Below, piece by piece: positions 37,578 to 46,313 of a DNA stretch of 64,000 nucleotides. Positions within the stretch are counted from its first letter, which is position 1; every line of letters begins with the position of its first letter. The notes beneath the pieces are model-generated. The model was not told the DNA's origin. It did no database searches and saw only the letters and a list, made by a program, of their open reading frames with translations. The stretch comes from Gelidibacter gilvus (GTDB lineage Bacteria > Bacteroidota > Bacteroidia > Flavobacteriales > Flavobacteriaceae): contig NZ_SDDZ01000002.1 in NCBI RefSeq assembly GCF_004115975.1, positions 372,001 to 436,000 of the forward strand. Direction: 5' to 3'. A program made the translations under genes and the position numbers.

Positions 37578-38066
37578 CTATAATATAAGTCCTAAGCCGA
37601 AAAACAAGCCATTTGGCGCCAATTCATCAAGACCTAAAGCAAATTTGATGTGGGCATCCAGCGACTGCGTAATGTCATAGCTTGTGCTAATATCTGCACC
37701 AATCTTAAGTTTATTGTTGAAAAAATCAAAAAAGTAATTCACACTAGGTCCTGCCATTAAGTGTAATTTATTGGCCACTTCATATTTCGCATAAATAGGA
37801 ACATTCAAAAAATTAAAATCGCCCACTGAAATATAGAGTACCTCAGGTTGAATGGTCAAAAAATGATCAATTGGAAATTCTACAAAGACACCACCATAAA
37901 ATCCGGTTTCAGAGATTGAGTAAAATCCGAGATCTTGTAAATCCACGGTAAAAAACGTCTTATTCAATCCGCCTTTCACACCAAATCGAGTATCAAGATC
38001 TTGAGCATTGACAACTAGTGCAGCCATCATAAAAAACGCTACTAATACAATTCTTCGATAATTCAT
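37578..38066 (-). CDS. Small outer-membrane beta-barrel protein
   Basis: 162 residues with a signal peptide (cleaved near VNAQ) and alternating strands such as TRFGVKGGLNKTFFTVD and PNGLFFGLGLIL at the end, fitting an eight-strand OmpX/porin-like barrel (PF13568/13505 type). It starts 2 bases after the aroQ stop, so it is translationally linked to aroQ. Function is unknown. It is more distant in sequence from the four barrel genes further on (38575-41343). Confidence 0.8.
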   Translation of the reverse strand: MNYRRIVLVAFFMMAALVVNAQDLDTRFGVKGGLNKTFFTVDLQDLGFYSISETGFYGGVFVEFPIDHFLTIQPEVLYISVGDFNFLNVPIYAKYEVANKLHLMAGPSVNYFFDFFNNKLKIGADISTSYDITQSLDAHIKFALGLDELAPNGLFFGLGLIL

Positions 38067-38068
38067 TT

Positions 38069-38491
38069 CTATTCATTTAAAAAACTCTGAATGGCCAATT
38101 CATAACTCTGTAATCCAAAACCAACAATCACTCCTTTAGCATTTGGCGCAATGAAGGAGTGGTGCCTAAAATCTTCGCGAGCAAAGGTGTTTGAAATATG
38201 AACTTCAACTACAGGGGTTGTAATTGCTCTTACCGCATCTCCAATGCCAACAGAGGTATGCGTATAAGCCGCAGCATTCAAAATGATGCCGTCATAGCTG
38301 AAACCAACCTCTTGGATTTTGGAAATCAACTCGCCCTCAATATTCGATTGGAAATGGTCAATTTTAATCTTGGAGTATTTGGCTTTTATGGTTTCTAAAA
38401 AATCTACTAAAGTGAGACTTCCGTAGACATCCGGCTCTCTAGTGCCCAATAAGTTCAAATTTGGGCCATTGATGATGATCAGTTTTTTCAT
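38069..38491 (-). CDS. aroQ: 3-dehydroquinate dehydratase, type II
   Basis: 140 residues, the type II size. Motifs are IINGPNLNLLGTREPDVYGS (with catalytic Tyr), the NIEGELI loop, GIILNAAAYTHTSVGIGDAV with the catalytic His region, and VEVHISN. It converts 3-dehydroquinate to 3-dehydroshikimate in the shikimate pathway. It heads a two-gene unit with the barrel gene at 37578. In other flavobacteria I recall aroQ directly beside xerD; here four barrel genes and a pseudogene lie between them. Confidence 0.96.
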   Translation of the reverse strand: MKKLIIINGPNLNLLGTREPDVYGSLTLVDFLETIKAKYSKIKIDHFQSNIEGELISKIQEVGFSYDGIILNAAAYTHTSVGIGDAVRAITTPVVEVHISNTFAREDFRHHSFIAPNAKGVIVGFGLQSYELAIQSFLNE

Positions 38492-38520
38492 AGGATAAAA
38501 GTATTAAAAATAGAGACATA

Positions 38521-38550
38521 AAAAAACCACCAAAAATTTTGGTGGTTTTT
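38521..38550 (-). terminator. Terminator of barrel gene 38575-39186
   Basis: AAAAACCACCAAAA and TTTTGGTGGTTTTT form a strong stem followed by T on the minus strand. Confidence 0.88.
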
Positions 38551-38574
38551 AAAATATGATAATGTGTTTTAAAC

Positions 38575-39186
38575 TTAAAGCTTAAACAACAATCCAAATT
38601 GTGCAGTGTCAAAAAAGTTATTGAACACGTTGATGTTGCCATTAAAACCAGAAACTGCCTTACCACCATCTACTTTAGCAGAAGAATAAGACAATACGTC
38701 TGCAAGACCAAATGAGATAGCAATATTTTCAGTTACGAAATAGTTAATACCTAAATTAAGACCTGCACCAAAGCCATCGGCTTTAACATCAGCAATTTTA
38801 TCTTTGTTTGAAACATAACCTAAACCTAATTCTGTATAAGTTTTGAAACGTTTCCCTAAATCCAAGAAGTAATAACGTGCAAAAACGCCAGCTCCAAAAG
38901 ATTTATTATCGCCAGTATCAATTCCTGCTACTTCTCTAGTTGAAGAGGCATAGAGACCTTCTACTCCAACGGCAAAATCTTCGGTTAAAAAATATCCAAC
39001 TTTAGGACTAATAGTGAATCCGCTCGTTTTCGTGTCAGAATTTTTGTTGTTTGTAGTATTGAAACCAAGACCACCTTCAAGCATAATACTCCCTTCTTCA
39101 AAACCGTAAGTAGTTTCAACTTCTTGAGCATTGACATTTGATAATCCAAAAACTGCAAACGCAGCCATAAACATTACTTTTTTCAT
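38575..39186 (-). CDS. Outer-membrane beta-barrel protein, array member 1
   Basis: 203 residues. The signal peptide MKKVMFMAAFAVFGLSNVNA is nearly the same as in members 3 and 4. The mature protein has strands typical of a small porin-like barrel (ISPKVGYFLTEDFAVGVEG, FGAGVFARYYFLDL, FGAGLNLGINYFVTENIAI) and a final strand ending in QFGLLFKL. It is the member closest to aroQ. A TATTTTTG box at 39224-39231 and a terminator make it monocistronic. Function unknown; probably a surface barrel. Confidence 0.85.
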   Translation of the reverse strand: MKKVMFMAAFAVFGLSNVNAQEVETTYGFEEGSIMLEGGLGFNTTNNKNSDTKTSGFTISPKVGYFLTEDFAVGVEGLYASSTREVAGIDTGDNKSFGAGVFARYYFLDLGKRFKTYTELGLGYVSNKDKIADVKADGFGAGLNLGINYFVTENIAISFGLADVLSYSSAKVDGGKAVSGFNGNINVFNNFFDTAQFGLLFKL

Positions 39187-39223
39187 TTTTTAAATTTTTA
39201 AGTTCTTATTAAATTTGAGGGTG

Positions 39224-39231
39224 CAAAAATA
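39224..39231 (-). promoter_or_regulatory. -7 box of barrel gene 1
   Basis: TATTTTTG on the minus strand, matching TAnnTTTG, about 38 bases upstream of the ATG at 39186. Confidence 0.5.
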
Positions 39232-39301
39232 GATCGATTTTTCAATTGAAAGAAATTAAAAACCCTGTATTTACTGAGGTTTTCATATATTTTAGGCGTA
39301 T

Positions 39302-39329
39302 AAAAAACCGAAGCTTTTGGCTTCGGTTT
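39302..39329 (-). terminator. Terminator of barrel gene 2
   Basis: AAACCGAAGC and GCTTCGGTTT form the stem, with T residues following on the minus strand. The CCGAAG/CTTCGG stem recurs after members 3 and 4. Confidence 0.85.
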
Positions 39330-39358
39330 CTATGTTATTGATAGTGTATGAGTTGCTC

Positions 39359-39967
39359 TTAGAATGAAAAGCCAACTCCAAATTGCCAAACTGAATTTTT
39401 AGCATCAACATTCTGAAGAAGCGTATTGTCCTTGTAAATATTAGTCAATCCAAGATTATATCTGGCAGAAAGTGACAACCCATTATCAAATTTGTATCCA
39501 GCTCCTAAGGCTAAATTAGTATCAAAGTTTTTGATATAGGAATCATCCGTATTGATTTCAATTTCTCCTCCTTCTGATCCAGGCTTATAGTCAATTTCTT
39601 CTTTCACTTTAAAACCAAATTGTGGTCCAGCTTCAGCATACAAACCTTTAACGATATAAACTTTCGCCATTAAAGGAACTTGGATATAATCCATTTTGTA
39701 TTCTGCTTCCTCATTAAAAGCTGAAAACCCCTGACCTGAATACAAAACTTCAGGCTGGAAAGAGAAGCGTTCACTTATAGGAATTTCCATAAATAAACCC
39801 AAATGAAAGCTAGTTAATTGGTCAGAATCACCAATGTCATCACTTGTAATGTTTGCAAGGTTAACCCCACCTTTTACACCAAACTGAATGGTAGTGTCAT
39901 CTGACTGTGCATAAATTGTTGTGGCACTAAATAGCCCTATAACTGCCACTAAAAATAAATTTTTCAT
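39359..39967 (-). CDS. Outer-membrane beta-barrel protein, array member 2
   Basis: 202 residues from the ATG at 39967, which directly opens a signal peptide (MKNLFLVAVIGLFSATTIYA); the reading frame extends 19 codons further up, but that would place an odd hydrophilic leader before the signal. The mature part begins IQFGVKGGVNLANI, a common porin-like opening, and ends QFGVGFSF. The last 40 residues (SARYNLGLTNIY) resemble the end of the broken copy at 41549. A TACCTTTG box lies upstream at 39991-39998. Confidence 0.85.
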   Translation of the reverse strand: MKNLFLVAVIGLFSATTIYAQSDDTTIQFGVKGGVNLANITSDDIGDSDQLTSFHLGLFMEIPISERFSFQPEVLYSGQGFSAFNEEAEYKMDYIQVPLMAKVYIVKGLYAEAGPQFGFKVKEEIDYKPGSEGGEIEINTDDSYIKNFDTNLALGAGYKFDNGLSLSARYNLGLTNIYKDNTLLQNVDAKNSVWQFGVGFSF

Positions 39968-39990
39968 AATTTTTGTTTTTAAATTGATTT

Positions 39991-39998
39991 CAAAGGTA
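39991..39998 (-). promoter_or_regulatory. -7 box of barrel gene 2
   Basis: TACCTTTG on the minus strand fits TAnnTTTG, 24 bases before the ATG at 39967. It also argues for the shorter start, since the longer frame would begin upstream of the box. Confidence 0.5.
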
Positions 39999-40090
39999 AG
40001 TAGGTAACCCCTTACGTTTTTCAAGATTAACAGAGTTTAACGAGGATCAGATATTTTTAACATTTCTTTATATTTCTAACTCAAGAACAC

Positions 40091-40121
40091 AAAAAAACCG
40101 AAGACAATGCTTCGGTTTTTT
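40091..40121 (-). terminator. Terminator of barrel gene 3
   Basis: AAAACCGAAG and CTTCGGTTTT around a 6-base loop, with T-run on the minus strand. Same stem as after members 2 and 4. Confidence 0.88.
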
Positions 40122-40142
40122 CTTAAATATTTTACAATTTGG

Positions 40143-40667
40143 TTAGAACATATAACCCAATCCTACTTGCAATGTATTAACTTTTCCTTTAATACCTGAT
40201 CCTTCAAACTCGGCACTATTGGCTATTCTATTGGTCACCTCAAAACCATATCTTGCTTCTAAAAAGAAGTTCTGGGTTATTTTATAATTTGCACCAAAAG
40301 TCAAGTCAATTCCAAATGAATTCACACCATTAGTTTTCTCTTCCAAGCTAAGATTACCCTGAGGACCCGCTAAAATTCCGAATGCATCAGATACCATAAA
40401 TTTAGCCAAAATTGGAATGTAAAGGAAGCTGGCTTCGTTGGCCTTGGCATACAGAACCTCAGGTTGAATATGAAATTTTTCAGAGATTCCAAAATCAGCA
40501 ACACCACCAACAAAGAAACCTGATTCATCACCAGAAACTGAGCTTCCTTGGGCTGATACCTTAGCTGAAATATTGGTATACCCTGCCATAACTCCAAATT
40601 GAGATTGTGCAGTAACATTAGACAATCCAAAAACTGCAAAAGCAGCCATTAACATAAGTTTTTTCAT
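40143..40667 (-). CDS. Outer-membrane beta-barrel protein, array member 3
   Basis: 174 residues. The first 34 residues (from MKKLMLMAAFAVFGLSNVTA through FGVMAGYTNIS) are identical to member 4, and much of the rest is close (KFHIQPEVLYA, LYIPILAKFMV, NFFLEARYGFEVTNR, LQVGLGYMF). This is a recent tandem duplicate. The barrel ends in an aromatic residue, as expected for BAM-assembled proteins. Function unknown. Confidence 0.87.
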   Translation of the reverse strand: MKKLMLMAAFAVFGLSNVTAQSQFGVMAGYTNISAKVSAQGSSVSGDESGFFVGGVADFGISEKFHIQPEVLYAKANEASFLYIPILAKFMVSDAFGILAGPQGNLSLEEKTNGVNSFGIDLTFGANYKITQNFFLEARYGFEVTNRIANSAEFEGSGIKGKVNTLQVGLGYMF

Positions 40668-40779
40668 TTTTTTTTATATTAGGTTTAGATTAATTTGAGA
40701 GCGCGAAAATAGGACAATATTCATCATTAAAAAAAATAAGTCGTTGTGTTGTACTGATGTATTTATCGAATTTGATCAT

Positions 40780-40806
40780 AAAAAAAACCGAAGGGTTGCT
40801 TCGGTT
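40780..40806 (-). terminator. Terminator of barrel gene 4
   Basis: AACCGAAG and CTTCGGTT form the stem with T-run on the minus strand; same stem sequence as after members 2 and 3. Confidence 0.85.
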
Positions 40807-40830
40807 CTATTTAAATATTTTATGATTTGG

Positions 40831-41343
40831 TTAGAACATATAACCTACACCCACATGCAACGTATTAAATCTTCCTTTGACACCAAGGGAACTATCACTG
40901 ACTCTATTGGTCAATTCAAATCCATATCTTGCTTCTAAAAGGAAATTTTTAGTGATCTTATAATTCCCACCAAATGTAAGGTCCACACCTAATGAGTTAA
41001 CACCATTAGGCATATCCTCTAATATTATATTGGCTTGAGGACCAGCTAAAATTCCGAATTCTTCTGTTACCATATATTTAGCTAAAACTGGAATGTACAA
41101 GAAATTGGATTCCGAGACATTTGCATATAGCACTTCTGGTTGGATGTGGAATTTTTCAGAAATAGTGAAATCAGCCACCGCCCCAACAAAAAATCCTGAT
41201 TCTGCTTGTGAAGCAGATATTCCATCATAAGAAGCTTTTTCGGAAATATTGGTATATCCCGCCATAACTCCAAATTGTGATTGTGCAGTAACATTAGACA
41301 ATCCAAAAACTGCAAAAGCAGCCATTAACATAAGTTTTTTCAT
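40831..41343 (-). CDS. Outer-membrane beta-barrel protein, array member 4
   Basis: 170 residues, the sister of member 3: identical signal peptide and first mature strand, then shared segments FHIQPEVLYA, LYIPVLAKYMV, NFLLEARYGFELTNR, LHVGVGYMF. Differences cluster in predicted surface loops (for example residues 36-48 and 150-156), as expected when loops evolve faster than strands. Each copy has kept its own CCGAAG-stem terminator. Function unknown. Confidence 0.87.
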   Translation of the reverse strand: MKKLMLMAAFAVFGLSNVTAQSQFGVMAGYTNISEKASYDGISASQAESGFFVGAVADFTISEKFHIQPEVLYANVSESNFLYIPVLAKYMVTEEFGILAGPQANIILEDMPNGVNSLGVDLTFGGNYKITKNFLLEARYGFELTNRVSDSSLGVKGRFNTLHVGVGYMF

Positions 41344-41548
41344 TATTTTAAATTTAGGTTTAGATTTGATAGGTGCAAACTAAAGAAATTTTTATTGAAT
41401 AAAATAAACAAAGCTTGAGTTGTTAATATTAATCTTAACAACAAAATGCATGGCTCTTAATATGAGCTAATTATAATATATCATACTAACAATTCAGATC
41501 CTATAGCAATTAAACAGGTGTTTAAATCTAATATAATTGAGTTTTCAC

Positions 41549-41730
41549 TTAAAACATGTACCCAATTGAAAGTTGAAAAACACCATTTTTCAGGTCAACA
41601 TTGAGTTCGTTATCAGAAATATTAGATAACCCAAAATTATAGCGTGCAGCAAAATTCAAACCGCCGCCCAACATATGCTATAATTGAATCTAAAAACTGC
41701 CAAAGCAGCTATTAACATTAATTTTTTCAT
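41549..41730 (-). pseudogene. Broken barrel-protein copy with internal deletion
   Basis: The minus strand from 41730 reads MKKLMLIAALAVFRFNYSIC and stops after 24 codons. In another frame just before this stop, GGGLNFAARYNFGLSNIS runs to an ending QLSIGYMF and TAA at 41549. Start and end of a small barrel gene are thus present, but some 120-150 codons between them are gone and the frame is shifted. The beginning resembles members 3 and 4, the end resembles member 2. It is a relic of a sixth barrel gene, possibly a hybrid. Confidence 0.8.
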
Positions 41731-42009
41731 TAGTTATTTGTTTTTAAATTAATAATTATGACACTATTTAATTTTGGTCAAATATTATTCGCTATCGTTG
41801 GAATTGTAAGCTTCTCTAATATTGTGTTGTCGTGATGCGTACATTTTGGAAGCTTCAAAAACTTAAACATTAAGTAGAAATTTCTAGAATTGACCGATTT
41901 CATTTGATTCTTTTATGCTGTTTGTACTTGTAAAATAGTATCATTGTACTGCGAATCACAAACGTGATGACCTCATATTACTCTATATTTTAATTAAAAA
42001 AAGCTAGTG
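41731..42009. other. Intergenic spacer before xerD
   Basis: No ORF, repeat or terminator stands out here. The spacer between members 4 and the relic (41344-41548) is equally empty. Confidence 0.5.
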
Positions 42010-42921
42010 ATGAAGTGGCATGATGCTCTCAATGATTATCAACTCTATTTGAAGATTGAGCGTGGTTTGTCTCAAAACTCCATTACCAATTATGCCTATG
42101 ATATAAAAAAACTCATTAGCTTTTTGGAGCTTCATGACATGATTATTTCTCCAATTGAGATTGACCATAGCGCCATACAACAGTTTATATACGAGACGTC
42201 CAAAAACGTAAATGCCAGATCTCAGGCACGGATTATTTCAGGGCTAAGAAGTTTCTTTAGCTATTTGGTGTTTGAGGATTATCGAAAGATCAATCCGCTG
42301 GACCATATTGAATCGCCTAAAACAGGTCGGAAATTACCTGATACATTAAGTCTTGAAGACATCAACAATCTCATTGGGGCCGTTGAACTCACCAGAGAAT
42401 ATAATGGCGTTAGAATTGGCGAACGCGATCGGACGATCTTAGAAACACTTTATAGTTGTGGTTTACGCGTTAGCGAATTGACCAATCTTAAAATTTCTGA
42501 TCTTTTCTTTGACGAGGGATTTATAAAAGTCACTGGAAAGGGCGATAAACAACGCTTTGTCCCAATTGGTAATTCTACGCAGAAATATATCACGATTTAT
42601 AAAGACGAGGTCCGTTCAAAAATAAATGTTCAAAAAGAGTTTAAGGACACTCTCTTTTTAAATCATCAGGGAAAACAGCTGACTAGAGCGATGATTTTCA
42701 CAATTATTAAAAGGCTTGCTGAAAAGATAAATCTCAATAAAATCATTTCACCACATACTTTTAGGCATTCTTTTGCTACGCATTTATTGGAAAACGGCGC
42801 CGATTTGAGAGCCATACAGCTAATGCTCGGTCATGAAAGCATTACCACTACAGAAATTTATATGCATGTTGACCGGTCTCATTTAAAGGAGGTGCTCAAC
42901 AAATTCCATCCACGACGTTAA
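42010..42921 (+). CDS. xerD: Tyrosine recombinase XerD
   Basis: 303 residues. An N-terminal SAM-like DNA-binding domain (YLKIERGLSQNSITNYAYDI) precedes the catalytic domain with Arg in YSCGLRVSEL, Lys in GKGDKQRFVP, HxxR in PHTFRHSFATHLL, His in LGHESITTTEIYMHV and the nucleophile Tyr in TEIYMHV. It resolves chromosome dimers at dif with XerC. Length and context (beside aroQ region) fit the core XerD, not a mobile-element integrase. The ATG at 42010 is preferred over an in-frame GTG three bases upstream. Confidence 0.93.
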   Translation: MKWHDALNDYQLYLKIERGLSQNSITNYAYDIKKLISFLELHDMIISPIEIDHSAIQQFIYETSKNVNARSQARIISGLRSFFSYLVFEDYRKINPLDHIESPKTGRKLPDTLSLEDINNLIGAVELTREYNGVRIGERDRTILETLYSCGLRVSELTNLKISDLFFDEGFIKVTGKGDKQRFVPIGNSTQKYITIYKDEVRSKINVQKEFKDTLFLNHQGKQLTRAMIFTIIKRLAEKINLNKIISPHTFRHSFATHLLENGADLRAIQLMLGHESITTTEIYMHVDRSHLKEVLNKFHPRR

Positions 42922-43248
42922 TTCTCATTAACCATCGTTTTAATCCAGATATCGTAAATTTTACGTTCGTAGCTTAAATTATCCCAATCTTATCATTTCT
43001 TCTCATTCCATACTATTTCAAATCCTTACGGTTGAAAACACGCCTTTAAATCATTCTAAAAAAAAACTTTGTTTAGGCCACTTTAAATTTCATTGTCACG
43101 AAATAATATTTTAAAAGTTGTAAAAAAAGTCTTAACTTTAATAACAATCCCTTGTGAAAAGTTTCAAATAGCATTTAAATTGATAACTCGTTATCCCCAA
43201 CGTAGAGTTAACAAATTATACAGTCTCTTTTAAACTAAATCTAACGAT
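42922..43248. other. Intergenic region, nothing recognised
   Basis: 327 AT-rich bases between xerD and the histidine kinase. No ORF, clear promoter or stable hairpin is seen. Confidence 0.5.
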
Positions 43249-44391
43249 ATGAATTCACTTAGATCAGGATTACCAAAACTCAACTTAAATTCTTCACTTG
43301 TTGACGACCTCAGATGGCAGTTAGCTTTAGAGTATTCAGGTATTGGCATGTGGGAATTTGATGCGGTCTTGAACCGTGTGTACTTTTCGGAAGGTTCAAA
43401 GAAAATTATAGGCGTATCAGATCCGTTTTTTGGAAACGATCCCAATTCATGGAATAAAAGAGTCCATCCTGATGATATGGAAAAGTATTTACGGGACTTT
43501 CAAGATCATTTAAAAGGCTTAAAACCTATGTATGAAAATGAACACCGCGTAAGATGTGAAGATGGTTCTTATAAATGGATACGTGACCGGGGCAGGATTG
43601 TCGAATGGGATAAGGAAAATGTCCCAAAAAGAATCATTGGAACGCACACCGATATTACCACACAAAAACAACAAGAGAAAGCTATCAATGACGCGTTGAT
43701 CGTCGCTACGGAACACAATAATAAGCTCAAGAACTTCGCGTATATCGTAACGCACAACCTTAAGCAACATACGGCAAATTTTGAAAGTTTACTGGATTTT
43801 TATGATGACACCGCCGATGTAAGAGAAAAGGAAGAAATTGTGGGCCACCTAAAAACGCTTTCTCATTGTTTAACAAAAACTATCACCAATCTTAACGATG
43901 TTGTTCATGTGCAGAATAGCAAATCCAAAGAGGTCAGAAAGATATTTATTGCAAAGGAAATTAACAATACCCTTAAACTTCTTGATTTTGTCATTTCTGA
44001 AACTAATGCAACAATTCACAACAATATCAACAAAAGGTTATTCCTCTATTATAACAGCTCGTATTTTGAAAGTATCATTCAAAACCTATTGTCAAATGCG
44101 ATAAAATACAAGCATCCAGATAGAGATCCTGTGATTTCAATTGATTGTTCTTACGACAATCAAGAATTTAAACTCATGATTTCAGATAATGGAATTGGAA
44201 TTGATTTGGAGAAATTTGGAAATGACATCTTTGGATTGTATAAAACCTTCCATCGCAATAATAATGCTGAAGGTGTAGGCCTCTATTTAATAAAAAATCA
44301 AATAGAAAGTTTTGGAGGCCGTATTACAGTGGATAGCAAAGTTGGTGTAGGCACAACATTCACGATTTATGCCAAAAACAAAAGAGCCTGA
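43249..44391 (+). CDS. Cytosolic PAS-domain sensor histidine kinase
   Basis: 380 residues without membrane segments. A PAS domain with PAC end (about 22-145, EYSGIGMWEFDAV to KRIIGTHTDIT) is followed by a phosphoacceptor helix with the likely His in FAYIVTHNLKQHTANF (about residue 168) and an ATPase domain: N-box IIQNLLSNAIKYKH, G1 ISDNGIGIDLEKFG, G2 EGVGLYLIKNQIESFGG. No response regulator is adjacent, so the partner is unknown. The terminator stem begins within the last codons of this gene. Confidence 0.9.
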   Translation: MNSLRSGLPKLNLNSSLVDDLRWQLALEYSGIGMWEFDAVLNRVYFSEGSKKIIGVSDPFFGNDPNSWNKRVHPDDMEKYLRDFQDHLKGLKPMYENEHRVRCEDGSYKWIRDRGRIVEWDKENVPKRIIGTHTDITTQKQQEKAINDALIVATEHNNKLKNFAYIVTHNLKQHTANFESLLDFYDDTADVREKEEIVGHLKTLSHCLTKTITNLNDVVHVQNSKSKEVRKIFIAKEINNTLKLLDFVISETNATIHNNINKRLFLYYNSSYFESIIQNLLSNAIKYKHPDRDPVISIDCSYDNQEFKLMISDNGIGIDLEKFGNDIFGLYKTFHRNNNAEGVGLYLIKNQIESFGGRITVDSKVGVGTTFTIYAKNKRA

Positions 44392-44413
44392 CTTAGTATA
44401 GTCAGACTCTTTT
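44380..44413. terminator. Bidirectional terminator, kinase / rny
   Basis: AAAAGAGCCTGAC (44380-44392) faces GTCAGACTCTTTT (44401-44413), with one mismatch. The kinase stop codon TGA lies inside the left arm. Confidence 0.85.
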
Positions 44414-44437
44414 AATTATATATTCTTTTAAAAATAT

Positions 44438-46015
44438 CTATTTCGCAATATTCACGGCTCTAGTTTCACGTATCACCGTCACTTTAACCTGTCCAGGATA
44501 GGTCATATCCGTTTGGATCTTTTGCGAAATCTCAAAAGATAGATTAGCAGCTTGCTCATCAGAAACGCGGTCACTTTCTACCATCACCCTCAATTCACGA
44601 CCTGCTTGAATAGCGTAAGCTTTATTGACACCATTAAACCCAAATGCCACATCTTCCAAATCTTTTAGACGTTGGATGTATGAATCCAGAACCTGACGTC
44701 TTGCGCCCGGTCTTGCACCTGAGATGGCATCACATACTTGAACAATTGGCGCCAATAATGTGGTCATTTCAATTTCGTCGTGATGCGCTCCAATAGCGTT
44801 GCACACTTCTGGTTTTTCACCATATTTCTCTGCCCATTGCATCCCTAAGATGGCATGAGGGGTTTCCATGTCTACTTCAGAGTCAGGCACTTTACCAATA
44901 TCATGAAGTAATCCCGCACGTTTTGCTATTTTGGCGTTTAGACCCAATTCAGCGGCCATCACGCCACAAAGTTTCGCTACCTCACGTGAATGCTGCAATA
45001 AGTTTTGACCGTAAGAAGATCGGTACTTCATTCGTCCCACCAACTTGATCAATTCCGGATGCAATCCGTGAATTCCTAAATCGATGACTGTTCGTTTTCC
45101 AACCTCAATAATCTCCTGCTCTATTTGTTTCTGTGTTTTTTGAACCACCTCTTCAATTTTGGCCGGATGGATTCTTCCATCAGTAACCAACTTATGAAGT
45201 GACAAACGCGCTACTTCACGTCTTACAGAATCAAAACAAGATAAAATAATGGCTTCAGGGGTATCGTCTACAATAATTTCAACTCCCGTCGCGGCCTCAA
45301 TGGCACGAATATTTCGACCTTCACGACCAATGATACGGCCTTTAACGTCATCAGATTCAATATTGAACACCGAAACACAGTTGTCAATGGCTTCTTCTGT
45401 TCCAATACGTTGTATGGTATTGATAATGATTTTCTTAGCTTCTTGTTGAGCCGTAAGTTTGGCCTCTTCAACGGTTTCTTGAATATAAGCCATGGCATCA
45501 GACTTAGCTTCTTGCCTAAGGGATTCTACAAGTTGAGATTTGGCTTCCTCTGCAGATAAAGCGGAAATAACCTCAAGTTGTCTGATTTGGCTTTTATGTG
45601 CCTTATCAACTTCTTCTTTCTTTTTCTCTAAAAATTCCAATCGGAAATCATAATCCTTGATCTTCTCCTCAATTTCTTGAGAAAGCTTTTTGTTTTTAGA
45701 TAATTCATTGGACACTTGCGATTCTTTGTCGCGCGTTCTCTTTTCAGCCTCAGCTATTTTTTTGTCACGAGAAAGAATGATTTGCTCGTGTTCAGATTTT
45801 AGTTCAATAAATTTTTCCTTTGCTTGTAAAAGTTTGTCCTTTTTGATGGACTCTCCTTCTGCATTGGCCTGTCTTATAATAGAGTTTGATTCTTCTTTTG
45901 CATTTTTTATAATTTTTGAAGCATTGTTCTTTTCAAGTGCTTTTGCTACAATATATCCCAGCAATATGCCTATTGTCGAGCAACTCACAATTATTAAAAT
46001 TGTATCCGTTTCCAT
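44438..46015 (-). CDS. rny: Ribonuclease Y
   Basis: 525 residues, the normal size. An N-terminal membrane anchor ([20 protein letters not shown]) is followed by a long coiled coil (about 30-190), a KH domain ([20 protein letters not shown]), and an HD domain with [13 protein letters not shown] and [12 protein letters not shown], plus GAHHDEIEM. RNase Y is the endonuclease that starts mRNA decay at the membrane. It lies downstream of a probable 6S RNA and zapA on the same strand; the RNA's U-run should end most upstream transcription. Confidence 0.95.
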   Translation of the reverse strand: METDTILIIVSCSTIGILLGYIVAKALEKNNASKIIKNAKEESNSIIRQANAEGESIKKDKLLQAKEKFIELKSEHEQIILSRDKKIAEAEKRTRDKESQVSNELSKNKKLSQEIEEKIKDYDFRLEFLEKKKEEVDKAHKSQIRQLEVISALSAEEAKSQLVESLRQEAKSDAMAYIQETVEEAKLTAQQEAKKIIINTIQRIGTEEAIDNCVSVFNIESDDVKGRIIGREGRNIRAIEAATGVEIIVDDTPEAIILSCFDSVRREVARLSLHKLVTDGRIHPAKIEEVVQKTQKQIEQEIIEVGKRTVIDLGIHGLHPELIKLVGRMKYRSSYGQNLLQHSREVAKLCGVMAAELGLNAKIAKRAGLLHDIGKVPDSEVDMETPHAILGMQWAEKYGEKPEVCNAIGAHHDEIEMTTLLAPIVQVCDAISGARPGARRQVLDSYIQRLKDLEDVAFGFNGVNKAYAIQAGRELRVMVESDRVSDEQAANLSFEISQKIQTDMTYPGQVKVTVIRETRAVNIAK

Positions 46016-46118
46016 GTTTAGTTTAGTTTAAAAAAAAATTTGAAATAATTCAAATATCCCGCTATAAAACGGAATCAGTTCAACCAAACAGCCCGTCATA
46101 AAGAGGTGCCATTTAGCC

Positions 46119-46288
46119 AAAAAAAAAGCCTACATCAGTTTAAAATTTTGCATAAACCCCTTAAAAACAAGTTTAGGGCTAACAAGCTGATCAAAAATCT
46201 GCTCAAAGGCAGCACGATTTTACAACTTAAACTCACCCTTTTTAAAGAATTAACGTTGAGTTTATCAAAAAAAATAACTAATGTAGGC
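46119..46288 (-). ncRNA. ssrS: Probable 6S RNA (6S-Flavo-like)
   Basis: On the minus strand GCCTACATTAGTT (46288-46276) pairs with AACTGATGTAGGC (46140-46128): thirteen pairs, one G-U. Nine T follow immediately (46127-46119), so stem and U-run form a terminator. Inside lie a roughly 10+11-base A/U-rich internal loop, a second helix ATAAACTC/GGGTTTAT and more irregular pairs up to a CTGC/GCAG hairpin. A 161-base rod with a large open bubble near a closing stem is what 6S RNA uses to mimic promoter DNA and bind RNA polymerase. zapA lies directly upstream, as it does beside ssrS in many proteobacteria. Assigned by structure and location, not by alignment. Confidence 0.72.
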
Positions 46289-46313
46289 AGTAACCTATGT
46301 ATTTAAAAGAACG

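Noticed and set aside
40744-40938. Plus-strand ORF of 64 codons across a barrel terminator
   Set aside because: It crosses a clear terminator and the 3' end of a supported gene on the other strand.
42010-42921. Tyrosine recombinase as a sign of a mobile element
   Set aside because: Length and motifs fit chromosomal XerD; there is no att-like direct repeat, tRNA or phage gene around it.
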